The notes beneath the pieces are model-generated. The model was not told the DNA's origin. It did not search any database and was given only the letters and a program-made list of their open reading frames with translations. The translations under genes and the position numbers were made by a program. This document shows positions 46,811 through 60,366 of a stretch of DNA of 64,000 bases, one piece after another (the stretch's first letter is position 1; every line of letters begins with the position of its first letter). The DNA is from Dipteronia dyeriana (taxonomy: Eukaryota > Streptophyta > Magnoliopsida > Sapindales > Sapindaceae), in the NCBI GenBank assembly GCA_032871835.1, contig CM065299.1:3753001-3817000 (forward strand). The letters are read 5' to 3'.

Positions 46811-46944
46811 ATCATAGGTCTTTTAAAGGTAAAAGTTAGTCAACATGAGATGTGAGTGTCAATTAGCGATAAAGTTGTTTCTAAGTGCAAAATGTCAAAC
46901 CTTAGGGAGGTTAAGTACAATTTACTATATATATATATATATAT

Positions 46945-47537
46945 AAAAAAATTGTTTCAAATTGTGAGAAATAGAAAGTTAATAATACGAGGGTTTTCTT
47001 GCCTTTTATGGATTTTCAACCTTAAAGCAGGTAACATTTTACTCTCAAGTTCAACAAACTCAGGTGAAATTTAGTTTAACTTAATCACCAATAAATTCCA
47101 TTTGATTTCATCATGAAACAACCCATGTTGAGAACAGCACGGATGCAGCACCTTTTTTTTTCCACACGGGGATTCCAACTCCATATTCAGCATTATTCAA
47201 ATAGATACCTTGCCTCTCCCCCTATCTGGGTTCAGTTTCGATACAAACCATTTCATTTTCCGGCAGCCAGCAACCGGGATTGTGTTCACATTAAGGCCAT
47301 TTTGCTAGTGAGAAGTATAGCAAATACTGTTCTTTGTGCAATGTCAAAATGTAAAAACTAGACGAGAAAGAAGCTAGAATCTAAACTTGAATGTAGAATC
47401 AAAGGATTGAGAAGATTGATTGGTTCAAGCAGTATATATATTCTATAACTATCCGATTTTACTCGATACATAGAATAAAACCACTCATTTTTATACATCT
47501 ATGAAGAGAAATTGTTCGATGCAGGATATTTATTACT
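46945..47537. other. 3' flank of the BAP31-like gene
   Basis: Probable 3' UTR and flank, clearly related to 5060-5780. Both contain 'ccggcagccag' and 'gggattgtgttcacattaag'. Confidence 0.7.
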
Positions 47538-49714
47538 TCACATACTTTTCTTGCCATCAGATTGTGACAAGCCTTGTTCAATTGACTGCAACTGGGTTCG
47601 AAGATCTTGATTTTCTGCCAGCAAGCGATCATACTCTAAAAGGAACCCTTCTGATTGCTTTTTCAGAGCCTCTGCTTCGGTTTCTGCAGTCTTGGCCTCC
47701 TTTGCTTTTGCATCACAATCAGATTCTAACTTCTTGATCTTTGTCTTCAAGGTAGCAATTTCACTCCCCAAGTTTTTAGTTTTATTTTCCTCTGCTGCTG
47801 CATTAATACTTTTCCCATCCTCAATACCTCGGCTTTGCTTTTTTGTAGCTTCCATAGTTTTCCGGAGTAATCGAAGTTCCCTTATATAATGGTGTAGTCT
47901 ATCTATCATCAGTGAGAGGAATAACATGAATCCTGCAAATAAACATTTACATTGAAGTCAAGCAGAACAAATGGCAATGGTGACAGCTAGATAAATAAAC
48001 TAGATGTGTAAAGATAAAAATCAGTTCTTCATTCAAGCTATCTAGTAACAGTAATACCCACTTGCTCTTTTTGTATAATGCTGTTTTAAACAGCCATTTC
48101 AAAAAATGTATGAGGAACGTACTCAAGTATAATCATATTATCTTGAGTGACAACAAGCAAAAAAAGAAAAAAAACTGCATGAAGCAAAGTAGACAAAAGC
48201 ATCACTCAGTCTTTAGGCATGTAGTTTCATTCACTTGTAAATCTAAAAACTGGAATAACATGAAGCAAGAAATTGAATTTTTAACATCAAGTAAAATTCA
48301 AACCCGATGCATCACTACACCTGACATGAATTTACAATAAAGTGGTTATTCGTCAATCGTCATTTTCCATTTGAATTCTTCCTTTTTCTCTTGGTTGGCT
48401 AAAATTTGATAGTCAATTCGATAAGCCAGTACAAGAGATAGGAAATCATAAAATTGTTCCAAAACACAAACTTTTAAAATCTATTCATACAGTAAATTCA
48501 GAGATAAAGAAAGAATGTTTTTATAAAATTACTCAAGCCAATGAAACACAAAAGGAAAAAAGAAGAAAACTAATAGAATACCATAAATGCTTGCTATGAC
48601 TGCCCCTTAAATCAATAAATTACCATCATTTATCCCAATAAATGTGCTCAAAAAATTGATATGAAGCCACAATTACAATAGTTTCACATTGCCAAACATG
48701 AGCATCAATGCATTCGATTTGCTACCGTAAATTATCCTACAGAAAACTGGTCTGGAACACGTGCATATTGTACCATGAGGCATGACAGTACATTTAAAGA
48801 AAGAACTCTTTTCTTTTTTCTTGACATAAACTGATAAACATTACTAAAACAAAACAGAGAAACTAAGAAGCAAAACAACTACGAAAGTCATCTTTCCACA
48901 TCCGAATCCTTCTAGAGGACAAAGCCATGGAGGCAAGGTTATGGGCCACCCCATTTCCGTTGCGGGAAATAGCTTGGCATTTAAAACCCCAATCTCCTTG
49001 AATAAAAACAACCTTTTTTAAGACGCTATGGAACTCAACCTCACCGATTGTCCATTATGCAATGAGCCATTTTATATGTGGATTGCATCACCAAATAACA
49101 CTGCATTTGGCTAACACCCACATCATAAACTAGTTAGTTCTTTGATTGGGAGCTAAGCAAGACAGCTTATCGTTTTCGAACATATAATTTGAAAATTGCA
49201 TAGAAGCATCAAACCGAACACTAGTAAGTGAAGTAAAAATCCCATATCAATCATACATCACAATTCCTAGATACAAATTTTCAAACAACCAAAAGCATAA
49301 TAAAGCTAACTCTCAGAGCATACCAATCAATCAGAATTATTAACAACAACAACAACAACAAAACAATTAAAGCCCAGAGACATAAAATTATACAACAAAA
49401 TCAGAGAATCAAAGGCTAAAAAAGATATTACCCATAAGAGAGGCTTCGAGCATGTGCTTGGACATGAGGACCTGGTCGGTGGGATTTAGGGCACCGGTCT
49501 CGATCGTGCGTTGTTGGATCTTGACCATGCTATAGACGCTGGAGATGAGAACCACGAACACGGTTATGCCGATAGTCTTGACCATGACGGGTCCCTGACC
49601 CCGCTTGACCCGATCCAGACTGATTATCACGAGCTTTCTCAGAGGGGTCTTGAACAGCAACGTCAGAATCAAAACCATTTGGCCGAGGATCACGGAGTAC
49701 AGTAACTGTATCAT
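47538..49714 (-). CDS. BAP31-like ER membrane protein
   Basis: Two exons, 49432-49714 and 47538-47932, join inside a Gly codon (ASLMG | FMLFLSL) across a 1499-bp intron. The product is 225 residues. Plant relatives of human BCAP31 are ER proteins thought to act in export or quality control of membrane proteins. The first 120 residues hold three hydrophobic segments (start MIQLLYSVILGQMVLILTLL; then IGITVFVVLISSVYSMV; then FMLFLSLMID after the exon junction). RLHHYIRELRLLRK follows the third, and about residues 135-215 form a Lys/Glu-rich coiled coil. The C-terminal KKSM is a dilysine (KKxx) ER-retrieval signal. The intron contains an AAC microsatellite and a LINE tail. A dead, truncated duplicate lies at 5060-7946. 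This copy has no lesions. Confidence 0.93.
48810..49012 (-). mobile_element. LINE 3'-end fragment in the BAP31 intron
   Basis: On the minus strand it reads the end of a LINE RNase H domain (GDWGFKCQAISRNGNGVAHN, LASMALSSRRIRMW), then a stop, a short 3' UTR and an A-rich tail. The duplicated copy at 5060-7946 lacks it, so it arrived after the duplication or was lost there. Confidence 0.75.
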
Positions 49715-52074
49715 TGTTTTCTTCCTTCAAAGTATCAACAACAGGAAAAAAAAAAAACAAAAACAAAAAACCCTAGATTGGATCGGTGATTTGCAGTAGA
49801 GAAAAGAAACTCTGAAAAGAGAGGCTTTTATGGAGAATTTGGAGTGAGACTGGTGGGTTTGATTTTTGAATTTAAAGAGTCGTGCTCGGCTGTCGGTTTT
49901 TAATGGTTTTCTGGTGTGGATTTTTTTACTGTAAAAAGCTCTCGTCGAAGATTAGACGATTAGGGCATTTAAGGGTTTATTTTAGTATTTAATCGCTTAT
50001 TAGTCTTAAAAAAATAAATTTTATTAAATACAAAATGGAAATATATAAATAAAATACTATATTTCGCGTAATGACCGTGTTAATTAGCTTTGTTGGCTAT
50101 GATTAAAAAGGAATAAATCATGAGGTTACATCTATCACCGAAAGATTTTTCATGCCGACACAAAGATATTAATTTATATACTTACCAGAAGGTCCATGAC
50201 TAATAAATACCTTTATCCCCATTGTTACATTAATGACGTATTTAATTGATGACAGTTTTCAACGGTTGGATCCCTTATTAGTTGTGACTTAAAATAAAAT
50301 AACACACATCTGTAATACTATTATTGGGAAAAATTTAAGGATAGGCTATCGATCAGACCATTATATATTTATATATAAATAATGTTTAGGTATTAAATAT
50401 TGACCGATCGGTATTCAAAATACTGAATATATCAATGAGGTGAATATAAAAGTTATATACGTTACATTTAAGTGAAGTCAATATTTTATATACTTTATAT
50501 ACCGATTAATGAGTACCTAAGCAATATTCTTTAGTAACAAAAATGGGAAAAAAGAAACTCACAGGTCATAATACATGCTTGTAAGATACCGAGGGTTGTT
50601 TGTCTTTTTTTTTTCCTTATATCCGAATATATTATCGATACGATTTATATCCATGTTAAATAATTATACATATAATATGGAATTAAAACAATAAAAAAAA
50701 AATTATATATGAATACATATGATCATGATTTTCTTATTCGATTACAAACAAACTCATTTTTATTAAGAAAAGAAGGGTTTTTTTTTTCAAAATGTAATAA
50801 GGATAACGGAAAACTCATATAAAATATTCTAAAAAAATAATATATAAATACATCATCATAATATTATAATAAAATATTAATATTAAACATCATTATCCCA
50901 TATAGCTCATTGTTCATAGAAGCTTTTCCTACAAACTCAGCAGTTCCCGACCGAGCAAAAACCCTTTAGTATTAAGGTTCTATTTTATTTTTAAAGTTAT
51001 TTATAATAAACAATATAATACAATAAGCTGAACTTTCTTTCACTCACCGTCGAACTTGTTGATCAATTTCATATTTTTCAAAAACCAGAGACGGAGTATG
51101 GTTTTTGTGACTCGTGTGTGAGCATTTTAACTATTTATACTTTATTGAGGCAATTAAGAACTAGGGTTAGGGTCTGAAGAAGTGGGCTTTTTTGAGCCAC
51201 ATTTCCAGAACTTGAAATGTGTAAGCCCAATAGGTGCCCAACATGAAGATATATTGCTTCAACTGTTTTGGACTTGGTTATGTTTGAGTTGGGAATGTAC
51301 ATGAAGATGTACCACTCACTCACTCACTCACTCCACCGAAAGAAAAGGGTGGAAAAGGACTCAGATCTCACATAACATACAAATCCATATCAAAATCTAG
51401 ACAAGGAAGAACAAACAAATAATATTTTCCTTACTTGTGTGGATTAAAATCAGATACGGATGATTTTGATTGAATTTTATCGTAATATGAGTTTTATTAT
51501 TGGTTTTATAGGTAGAAAAAACAAAAATACAAAAAACCAATTATAGCTGTCTAAACACTATGTACTGGTTTATTGTCCGACTAGCGTTTAACGTTTACAC
51601 CAGGTATATCATATACCATATCACCCAATGATCTGTGTAGATATGACAATTCATTTGTCACATAATTTAAATTATATTTTAGGTTAATTTGTTGAGTTAT
51701 ATAGTATTTGATCATCTTCTAATACTAATGTCAAATTTTGCATAAAAAATAGTAAAATGTTATATTTGACACGTCATTTTAGTATTATACTCAAATGTAA
51801 AATTATATTTGATATGTTAATTTTTTTATTTAAAAATTTAAAAGTCAACGAATATAACCGATGTATTGAATATTTTTTTTATTGTTTCAATCTCAATTTT
51901 CTCTACCAAATTTATTAACTTTTTATAATTTAAAATTAAAAAAGTCAACAAATACAACTTTATTTTTTTACTATACCAATGACATATGCTATACAATATG
52001 TCAAATTTAACATAAAATATAATATATGTCAAATTTGACATCAATGATTTAATATTGTATTAGAGATGCTTTTA

Positions 52075-52112
<38 letters not shown>

Positions 52113-53162
52113 TTTGAATTATTATAAATTTAGAAATTAAAGAGTACTAACAAAACTTGAATTCACTTCTATTTTTTTTATGATCGGAATCTATCAATAT
52201 GAAATATAGTTTATTTCATGATATAGTTTATTTCATATGATATATATATATCATTTTTTTTATTGACTTGAACCTTAATATTTTTAAACCGAATAAATGT
52301 TTTACTATTGAACCATGTTTGATTGTAATTAACCATATATATATATTGATTTTCCTATTAACAGTAGTTATATTAGTACGTTGCATGTGAATAATTGATT
52401 ATAGAGAAGTTTTGATACACTTTAAATCAAAACATGTAAATCTAATGGTTCACGGTCAACGCATTGATGAATATATAACAGTACGTACTGACTTGATTAT
52501 ATATATGACTCTCGATTCTAATCCTATTTATTCGGTATGATTATTTATTATAACGTAAGCTGAAGTCAAATTAGGTTTTAAATTCACGAGTCTAAAATCT
52601 CACACATGATTATTGAGTTTCAAAGACAAAAATACCCATCAACTGTCTGATAATAACCAATTAGCCCTCGATGAGAAAATCCTCTGTGCACTCAGTGTAA
52701 TGTTGAATGATGTACCGTCCACTGATAATGAAACATGTGGTTGCCACATAAGCTTTAACATCCACATATCTAATTCTCAATCGCCAGGTGCACCACTACA
52801 AAAGTATACCCATTTGCACCGACGTTTTTCTCACCTTGGATTAGCTATATTCGCCACCACAACGACTATAAGGTCAACATTTAAAAATGTTTGACATGTC
52901 AAAATACGCCACGTTGCCACGACTGGCATCCCACGTGTCTCAACCTAATTAGACCTACAAAACCCAAAACCAAGTGAGAGCTGAATTAAAATCGAAAAAA
53001 AAACCCCGAAATCCCACGTTCGATGGTCCGACGCGAAAGTTCTTTTCTTCTTTTCTGAGTCGTCACGCATCTCTCACATAATCATATTTGTTCTGTATTG
53101 GATATCTTCTATTGATTTCATCTCCAAACTTTCAGATTCAGGTCAACCAGAGCTATCAAGAA
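49715..53162. other. Intergenic region between BAP31-like and E2 genes
   Basis: 49715-49830 is the likely leader and promoter of the BAP31-like gene. The rest is AT-rich, with TA microsatellites (52078-52107) and a small foldback at about 50380-50520 ('aggtattaaatattgaccga' against 'accgattaatgagtacct'). No gene is seen. Within about 200 bp of 53163 lies the probable promoter and leader of the E2 gene. Confidence 0.5.
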
Positions 53163-56100
53163 ATGTTTTCGGGGATTATTCGCCGCAAAATCACTTCGGT
53201 AATTGTTTTTATTTATTTTTTCAATTTATTTGTTATATGTTTATATTTTCAATTCTAGAAATAGTAATGCTTGTGAATCTAGTAGTGTTGTTGATGTATT
53301 TATTCAACAGGCTCAGGTGATTGGTCAGTCACTCTCTAAGATTAGGCCAAGATGTTATGTGAACTCGCAGAAGGAGGTAATATTGATGAATTGTGTGTTT
53401 TTTTTTTTTTTTTTTACAATTAAATCTTGAATTTGAATGTTTATTTTTGTTATCATTCTTCACAGGCTATACTCGCTTGCCAAGGCTATGTTCAGAGCTC
53501 TGGCTACCACTGTTTTGCTGGTATTTTTATACAAATATGAAAGGTTTTAATACGTACTGCTCTGATTTTTATTTTATTTTTAAGTTGTGATTGATTTGTT
53601 GAGCTTGATTTTCTTTGTAGGCGGTTACGTTAGTGCAAATTCAAGGAGGTTAGTGAGATGATTTGTTTTCATAAATTACGTCTTATGTGTGTGATATTAT
53701 TTCGTTAGAGACTTGGAATTGAATTAGAACATTAATTTAGAGTGTAAAGCAATGGTTTTGATGATTTGAATTAGAAATTCCGTTAAATTTTAAAATAGGC
53801 GGTTGGAAATACTTGAATTTTGCTTGTAAAACTCTTTGTAGAACTTGCTGTGTTGCTAGTAAGCATTAGAAATTTATGTTTGGTTTGAGAGGTGTGACAT
53901 GCCCAATCTGGGTTAGGGATGTCAAAATTACACATGGGACGTTTACGGGATTTTAATTCCCCACCCGACCCGACCCATCCCTGTTGTCAATGTAATTATT
54001 AGGCTGACAATATATTTAATACGTTGACAGTAATTTTTCTTTTGTACATTTTGTTCATGACTTGGTGCTAGCAAATATAACCGGAAGAGCCGATGCTCCA
54101 GTAGTTCACATGTATTGATAGATAACCTTTGTTCTTTTGTCAAAATTGATCCCTTGTGGCCACATATTTCCAATTGAAGATGTATATTTTGTCATGAGGG
54201 AATCCCCATACCCGCTTCATTTATTTTAAGGAGGTTATTCACCGGGGACGAGATCATTCATTCAAACTGGGACTGGGGATGGGAATAAAAACCCTGTCTC
54301 CGACCCGTCCTATTGACATCCCTAATTTAGGAAGATTAAATAAAAGCTTATTAGCGTTTCGAGTTAACAATTATTTGAAGAAACCATCAAAATAAAATAA
54401 ACATTTGAATGCTTTTTCTTTTTCCCTCTTTCTTTTTCCCTTTTGGAAATTTATGTTTACTTATATGGCTGCAGGGAAGTTACACAACTGATTCGGACGG
54501 AATCTTTTGTCCAACAGAGGATTAGATCATTTTCTTCCGAAAGTGGTAATAGTTACATGCTTGTTGGGATGACATTACATGTTTTTATTTTTGAATTCAA
54601 TAATATTAATTGTATCGTCATGGATTTATAGGAGACCTGGTCGATGCTGTTGTTCCTTTCATGGGCGAATCCATTTCAGATGGAACTTTGGCAAAAATTT
54701 TAAAACGTAAGTTATTCAAATAAATAAGTTATGGTGCTTGTTCTTGTTAACGGTCTGCAATTATGCTTGTATGCGGGAAAATTTGCATACATGCTGACAC
54801 ATACATAATTGATGCTTCTGAAACTCATCCTTATGATGTATTATGAGCAGAACCTGGTGAGAGAGTTGAAGTTGATGAGCCCATTGCTCAAATTGAGACG
54901 GACAAGGTAATTTCTGTTGAAGAATATACATATAAAGCTTTAACTTTCTATGACTGCTAAAGGTGGTAAAGTGTTGTCAATGTGATTGATTTGTTTATTT
55001 TGCCACTAGGTGACAATCGATGTAACTAGTCCAGAAGCTGGTGTTATTCAGCAGGTAATATATCAGTAGCAAGACAACATTAAATTATGGAAAGATTATG
55101 TGACGTATTACTTCTTGCTCTTTGAAAATGGGTTGAGTATTACTAATTTAATAGTGAACAAGTTTCTAATTATTTACCATGATTGGTTGTAGCTTATAGC
55201 AAAGGAAGGTGAAACTGTGGAACCAGGTACAAAGATTGCTGTCATTTCAAAATCAGCTGAAGCTACAGCACAACCTGCTTCAGCAGAGAAGGCTGCCTCT
55301 CAGCCTCCAGCTGCTGAGAAAAAGGAGAGTTCAGAAAAGCAAATTCCTAAAGCAGAAGCTACTCAGCCTCCACCAAAACCTACAGCTAAAAAATCTTCTA
55401 CACCATCTACAAAAACTATGGCTTCAGAACCCCAGCTTCCTCCCAAGGACAGGGAGAGACGTGTAAGTTTTTGTAAAGGATAGGAAAAAGCACTTTTTTA
55501 GTTTATTATACACCTATCTTTACGGTAAACTAAAACTAAATTATATAGTAATTTCCCTGTTTATAGGTTCCTATGACAAGGCTCAGGAAAAGAGTGGCTA
55601 ACCGCTTGAAAGATTCCCAGAACACATTTGCATTGCTTACCACATTTAATGAGATTGATATGTAAGTTCAGATTCACTTTTCCTGCTCACTTTAGATGTA
55701 GCTTAATTGTGTTTCCTTGCTCTTTTAACTGCTGTTATAATCTAAATTTCAGGCTTTGTTGTGTATGTAATTATAATGGATGCATCATCATTATCTTCTC
55801 ATGTTCATTAAATGAATCTCTTGCCTATTACTAAAATGATGCAAATATTTCTTCACTTTTTTTTTTTTTTTTGTCTATTATCTTGGCTTCGCCTTGTGTG
55901 TAATATTTATTGCCACTGTAATCAAACATATTTTTGTTCTCCATCAAATGAATGCCTGATAGAGATATAATTTCAATTTCAAATTGCTAAGTCCTTTGCA
56001 TTGTTTCTCCCTAGTTCTTTGTCGACAGTATTATACGGTTCTCTTGCTTCTCTGACTTATATGCTCTTGTGCAGGACTAACTTGATGAAGCTCCGTTCAG

Positions 56101-58084
56101 ATTATAAAGATGCTTTTGTTGAAAAGCATGGAGTGAAATTGGGATTTATGTCAGGATTTGTGAAAGTAAGTCTGATGTGTAAGAACTGGTATTTTATTTT
56201 TTGATAATTTTTTTTGCTGTCTGATGATTTTGCATGTTGTAATGCATCCGTGCATGCACCATTTTATATATGTATTTACTCTTTTTTTTGGACATTGTGG
56301 GTTGGTTTGCTTAGGCTGCTGTTAGTGCGCTTCAGCATCAGCCAGTTGTTAATGCTGTCATTGATGGGGATGATATCATATATAGAGACTACATTGATAT
56401 CAGCATTGCCGTTGGCACTCCAAAGGTATGTCAGTATTTGATGAAACTGTTTGTGCTCTGCCTTGCAGTAATGGATTTTTTATTTCTGAATTAGTTGGAA
56501 TAACTAATAAGTGCTCAAATAATTGATTTAGCATCAAGTAGAGCGTAATCTACTTAAATTGTCTAAAATTGGTTGAATGGGACAAATCATAACAATTTAC
56601 CATGAATTGCTACAATTGTGAAATGTCATCTTTACAAGTATAGTGACTTGGAGTGCCACATTTTGACATGGCTTCTGAGTATTGGATTAGGCAATGGCTG
56701 TTAATCAGGATTTGGGGACATCAAACAAGATATACAACAATATTTTAAAAGATAATTAAGTTTATTGGATCGTTGATGTAGCAACTAGGTTGTGTTGGTG
56801 CCATTTTATAATAATGCATTATATAGTTGGGCATAAGAATTGGAATCTGAAACAAGCTTTGGTTGCTGGATTTTTCAACTTTTTAGGAACCAAAATCCTT
56901 GGGTCAACCTTACCTCAATGACTGTTCTTTTTAGAGTTTGGTAAAACTGAGATTTTCGATTTTTGTGCTTAAGAAATTGTGATAGCCATTGTTGTCAAGG
57001 TAACTCATGAGTAGATAAATTGAACATCTTATCTTGTGATTTGATTTGATGAAGAAAGTTTCCAATGACGTTTTAGTGGAAAATATTTTCAATTCTACTG
57101 AAGTTCAGTGGACAATAAGAACTGCAAGAATCAAAGTGCAATTAATTAATAATTGTAATGAAAAGTGTAGGGTGTTAAAATAGTGACTTGTTTGTTTTTC
57201 CTTGACTAGACTTGTGGAATCCTGGTTGAAGCCTTTTTCTTTCCATTTTTATCTCCTTAACTTAACAATTCTTTCTGATAAATTAACAATTCATTTTACA
57301 TTATGGTTCAGAGCACTTGATTTTATCAGACAGAAATTAATAGATAAACACTGTATGCTGTAATTGATATATTAGCATGTCCGTCCACCTAGTTTCATGG
57401 GATTACAACCATTGTTATTTGTTTTCCTATCGTTTTCAGAACAAATAAATTGCAGTTTGAGGCTTGAGGGGATTTGGTTACATTTGAAGGGGGTTGGGAT
57501 GGGCTGCCATAATAAGAAAATATATTATTGCAGTGTTGCATTACATCTATGTTGTATATACATTTAACTAACCAACGGGATAACTTTTTCTTATCTAAGG
57601 GTCTGGTTGTTCCTGTTGTCCGCAATACTGAGAATATGAACTTTGCGGACATAGAGAAGGAAATAAACTCTTTAGCTAGAAAGGCAAATGACGGGTCTAT
57701 TTCAATTGATGAAATGGCTGGAGGCACATTCACAATATCTAACGGCGGTGTTTATGGAAGCCTGTTGAGTACACCAATCATCAACCCACCGCAGGTACGA
57801 TTCTAAATAATCACCCGTTTTGTTTTTCCTGATTACCTGGCTACTTCCGCATTTTGGACCTTTGATACTGATGCCTTTTTACTATGAAACAGTCTGCAAT
57901 ATTGGGTATGCACTCAATCGTGAGCCGACCAATGGTCGTTGGAGGTAATGTTGTCCCAAGGCCAATGATGTATATTGCATTAACTTATGATCATCGTCTG
58001 ATTGATGGAAGAGAGGCGGTTTTCTTCTTACGCCGAATCAAAGATGTCGTGGAGGACCCCCGTAGGCTTCTCCTTGATGTATGA
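53163..58084 (+). CDS. ODO2: Dihydrolipoyl succinyltransferase, E2 of 2-oxoglutarate dehydrogenase, mitochondrial
   Basis: It transfers the succinyl group from E1-bound intermediate to CoA in the TCA cycle. Fourteen exons: 53163-53198, 53311-53376, 53466-53520, 53621-53648, 54475-54545, 54632-54706, 54851-54906, 55010-55054, 55193-55462, 55567-55661, 56075-56165, 56315-56425, 57600-57794, 57893-58084. Together they code 461 residues with no break. Residues 1-85 are a Ser/Arg-rich mitochondrial presequence ending near RIRSFSSES. The lipoyl domain (about 87-162) has the attachment lysine K129 in ETDKVTIDV. A Pro/Ala/Lys linker (165-230) follows. The catalytic domain ends with YDHRLIDG (H432, D436), the acyltransferase active site. 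No separate E1/E3-binding domain is visible, as usual for this E2. Intron 4 carries a MITE and intron 12 is long (1.17 kb). Confidence 0.96.
53913..54325. mobile_element. MITE in intron 4 of the E2 gene
   Basis: Inverted ends TTAGGGATGTCAAAA and TATTGACATCCCTAA. Subterminal 'cccgacccgaccca' and 'ccgacccgtcc' are typical of short hAT elements. No clear target duplication was found. Confidence 0.6.
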
Positions 58085-58825
58085 AGAAGTCTCTGCTGAT
58101 TTCAAACCTCCCTGGCACATGTGATGATATTCAGTATACCTTTTTCTTTTTTCTTTTCTTTTTTTACTTTTTTTTTTTTGAAACAACCAACCATAATAAG
58201 TCTCTGAAGGATGGAAAATTTTGTAGAGATGGCTATATTGGTTTTGCCAGAGCAGGTTTCAGAGGATATTAATGGTTTCAGCTTCTGCGTCGTTTAAAAC
58301 CACGTCCTCTGGCCATTATCAAGACACCACCTTTCGCTCCAGAGTTTGGGGAGCATAAACATATTCTTTTTCAAGGTTGTTGCATGTCTCATCTTATGGC
58401 ATTTTAATGTGTAGTAAATTTCAATTTATGGGCATAATTTAAACATATTCTTTTACGCACATTACTTATTCTATTGTTGTGCCGATCATATGTTACAAAT
58501 AGGTCGGTTTTGAAGCCAATTAATATTTCAATGGTTGATATTGGCCCAATCCAGAATAGAAAGGGTAAGCCTGTGTCCACCGGACATGACTATTTACGGG
58601 TTGGGTTTTCGCGGGCTTGACAATAGGATCAAAGTTAAAAAAAAATAAAAGAAAGAGCGACGACCATTCCATATTTATATATTTTTAAAATTTCAATATC
58701 TTCTAGTGAAATTATTAACATTTGATAACGTGTAAAGTGCGTCTGCATCCTATGATATCTAATTTTTTTACTTTTAATGAAGTATTGATATATAAAAAAA
58801 GTGTATACAAATTCCTCTTTTTTGG
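58085..58825. other. 3' UTR and flank of the E2 gene
   Basis: T-rich sequence follows the stop. Candidate polyadenylation signals are present but cannot be chosen between. No further gene. Confidence 0.5.
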
Positions 58826-60366
58826 AAACGGTTGGAATTGATCACATACAATATTAAAATTTTATTTCTATCCACAAACTAAAATTTAATTGTTAATAAC
58901 TACTATTTTAAAAAAAAAAATTACTTGAATGTCTTCGTATAAAAACCCTCTCCAGATAGGGGTGGTAACTAATCCGCCAACCCAATCCAACCCCAGCTAT
59001 ATTGGGTTGAGTTGGGTTGGGTTATATTTATAAAATATAACCCAATACAACCCAGCTCGATATTAATAATAAAAAATAAATTAAATAATTTTATTTATTA
59101 TTAAATCTATTATGAAATCTCATTTTTTTAAATATGTGAAAAACTTACTCATGCACAATTGATAATATTATAAATGATAAATATAAATACATAATATTAA
59201 ATAATTTATACCATAAATATATTAATACATTTATTAAAACATGCAATTATATTATCTTCATCTTTTGTGTTAATTGGCTTATCCTTAATTATACTTTAAT
59301 TTTTTTTTTCCCTCTAAGGATTTGATTACGTATTTGGTAGAAAAAAGTCTAACAATTATATATAAACTCAAATTATTATGTTTGTAGAAATAAATAATAG
59401 ATTATCCAACTACGAGATATTCGATGAAGTAATTATAATTGTAAAATTGATAGGAGACTTAGATGGAGATTTTTCAGGTTGGATAAATTGTTATATTTTT
59501 ATTTTTAAATTATGCAACAAATATTTAAACAATTTATATCATATGTTGTGATTTGATTTTGATGCTTTTAAGAAATCTAAACTTTATGTGATATGATATT
59601 ATGATGAAAAATTATTTGAAATTTGATTTTTGATATAACAAATTTTGAATTCAAATAATTTTTTTTCCACTGGGCTTAAAAAACCCAACCCAACTCGACA
59701 AATATTGGATCGGGTTGGGTTGAAAAAATTTCAATCGAACCCGAAAACGCCCACCCCTATCCCCAGACACACCATATTTTTCTCTTTCTTCTCTCCTCTC
59801 TCTCACGCGATATCGTCGTCGTGCTTCGTCTGGGCTTCATGATCGTTCAATCCCCGATCTCTCTCTCCTCTACTCTCTCTCGATCTTTCTTTCTCTCTCC
59901 TCTCCTCTTTCTCACGTGACATCGCCGTCGTGCTTCGCCTGGGCTTCATGATTGTCCAACAGTGTCGTTGAGCTTCCCTCCACCGGTGATGTGATCTGTA
60001 GTAAAAATGGGGAAGAAAAACCTAAACCTAAACCTAATTTGAGGAAGAAGAAGAAGGGAAACATTTTAAGTTTCAACATTTCAATTTAATCAAGATTTCA
60101 GGTTTCAATATTTCAATTTAGTCAAGATTTCAAGTTTTAAAATTTCATGTTTTTAGGCAAGATTTTAAGTTTTTAATCGTAATTTCAATTTTGGTTCCAG
60201 ATTTTAGTCATGATTTCAAGTTTGGTTCCAGATTTTTAAAAAATAAACTAAATTCAATGGTACTTTTGTAATTTATGGACATACATTGAATTTCTTAAAA
60301 AAAAAAATGGTTATTAACGATTAAGTTTCAAAAGTGGTTACTAACGAAAATTTAATGTTTTTAATG
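58826..60366. mobile_element. Second copy of the Pack-MULE-like element, inverted and split
   Basis: Read on the minus strand it follows the same order as 37307-38179. It has 'gtaaccacttttgaaactta', 'aaatcatgactaaaatctgg', 'cacatcaccggtg' and the GC-rich core with 'gacgatatcg' and 'cacgtgag' motifs, then the other end at about 58826. It is interrupted by a short hAT element. The ends are only approximate. Confidence 0.65.
58957..59759. mobile_element. Short hAT element inside the Pack-MULE-like copy
   Basis: Ends TAGGGGTGG and CCACCCCTA, flanked by 8-mers tctccaga (58949-58956) and tccccaga (59760-59767). Subterminal 'gggttgggttgggtt' motifs occur at both ends. No coding sequence. Confidence 0.8.

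Noticed and set aside
55209..55466. 85-codon Leu/Gln-rich frame
   Set aside because: Out-of-frame reading of exon 9 of the E2 gene, which encodes the Pro/Ala/Lys linker.
60020..60042. Telomere-like cctaaa repeats
   Set aside because: Only three units of a 6-mer; plant telomeres are CCCTAAA in long arrays.
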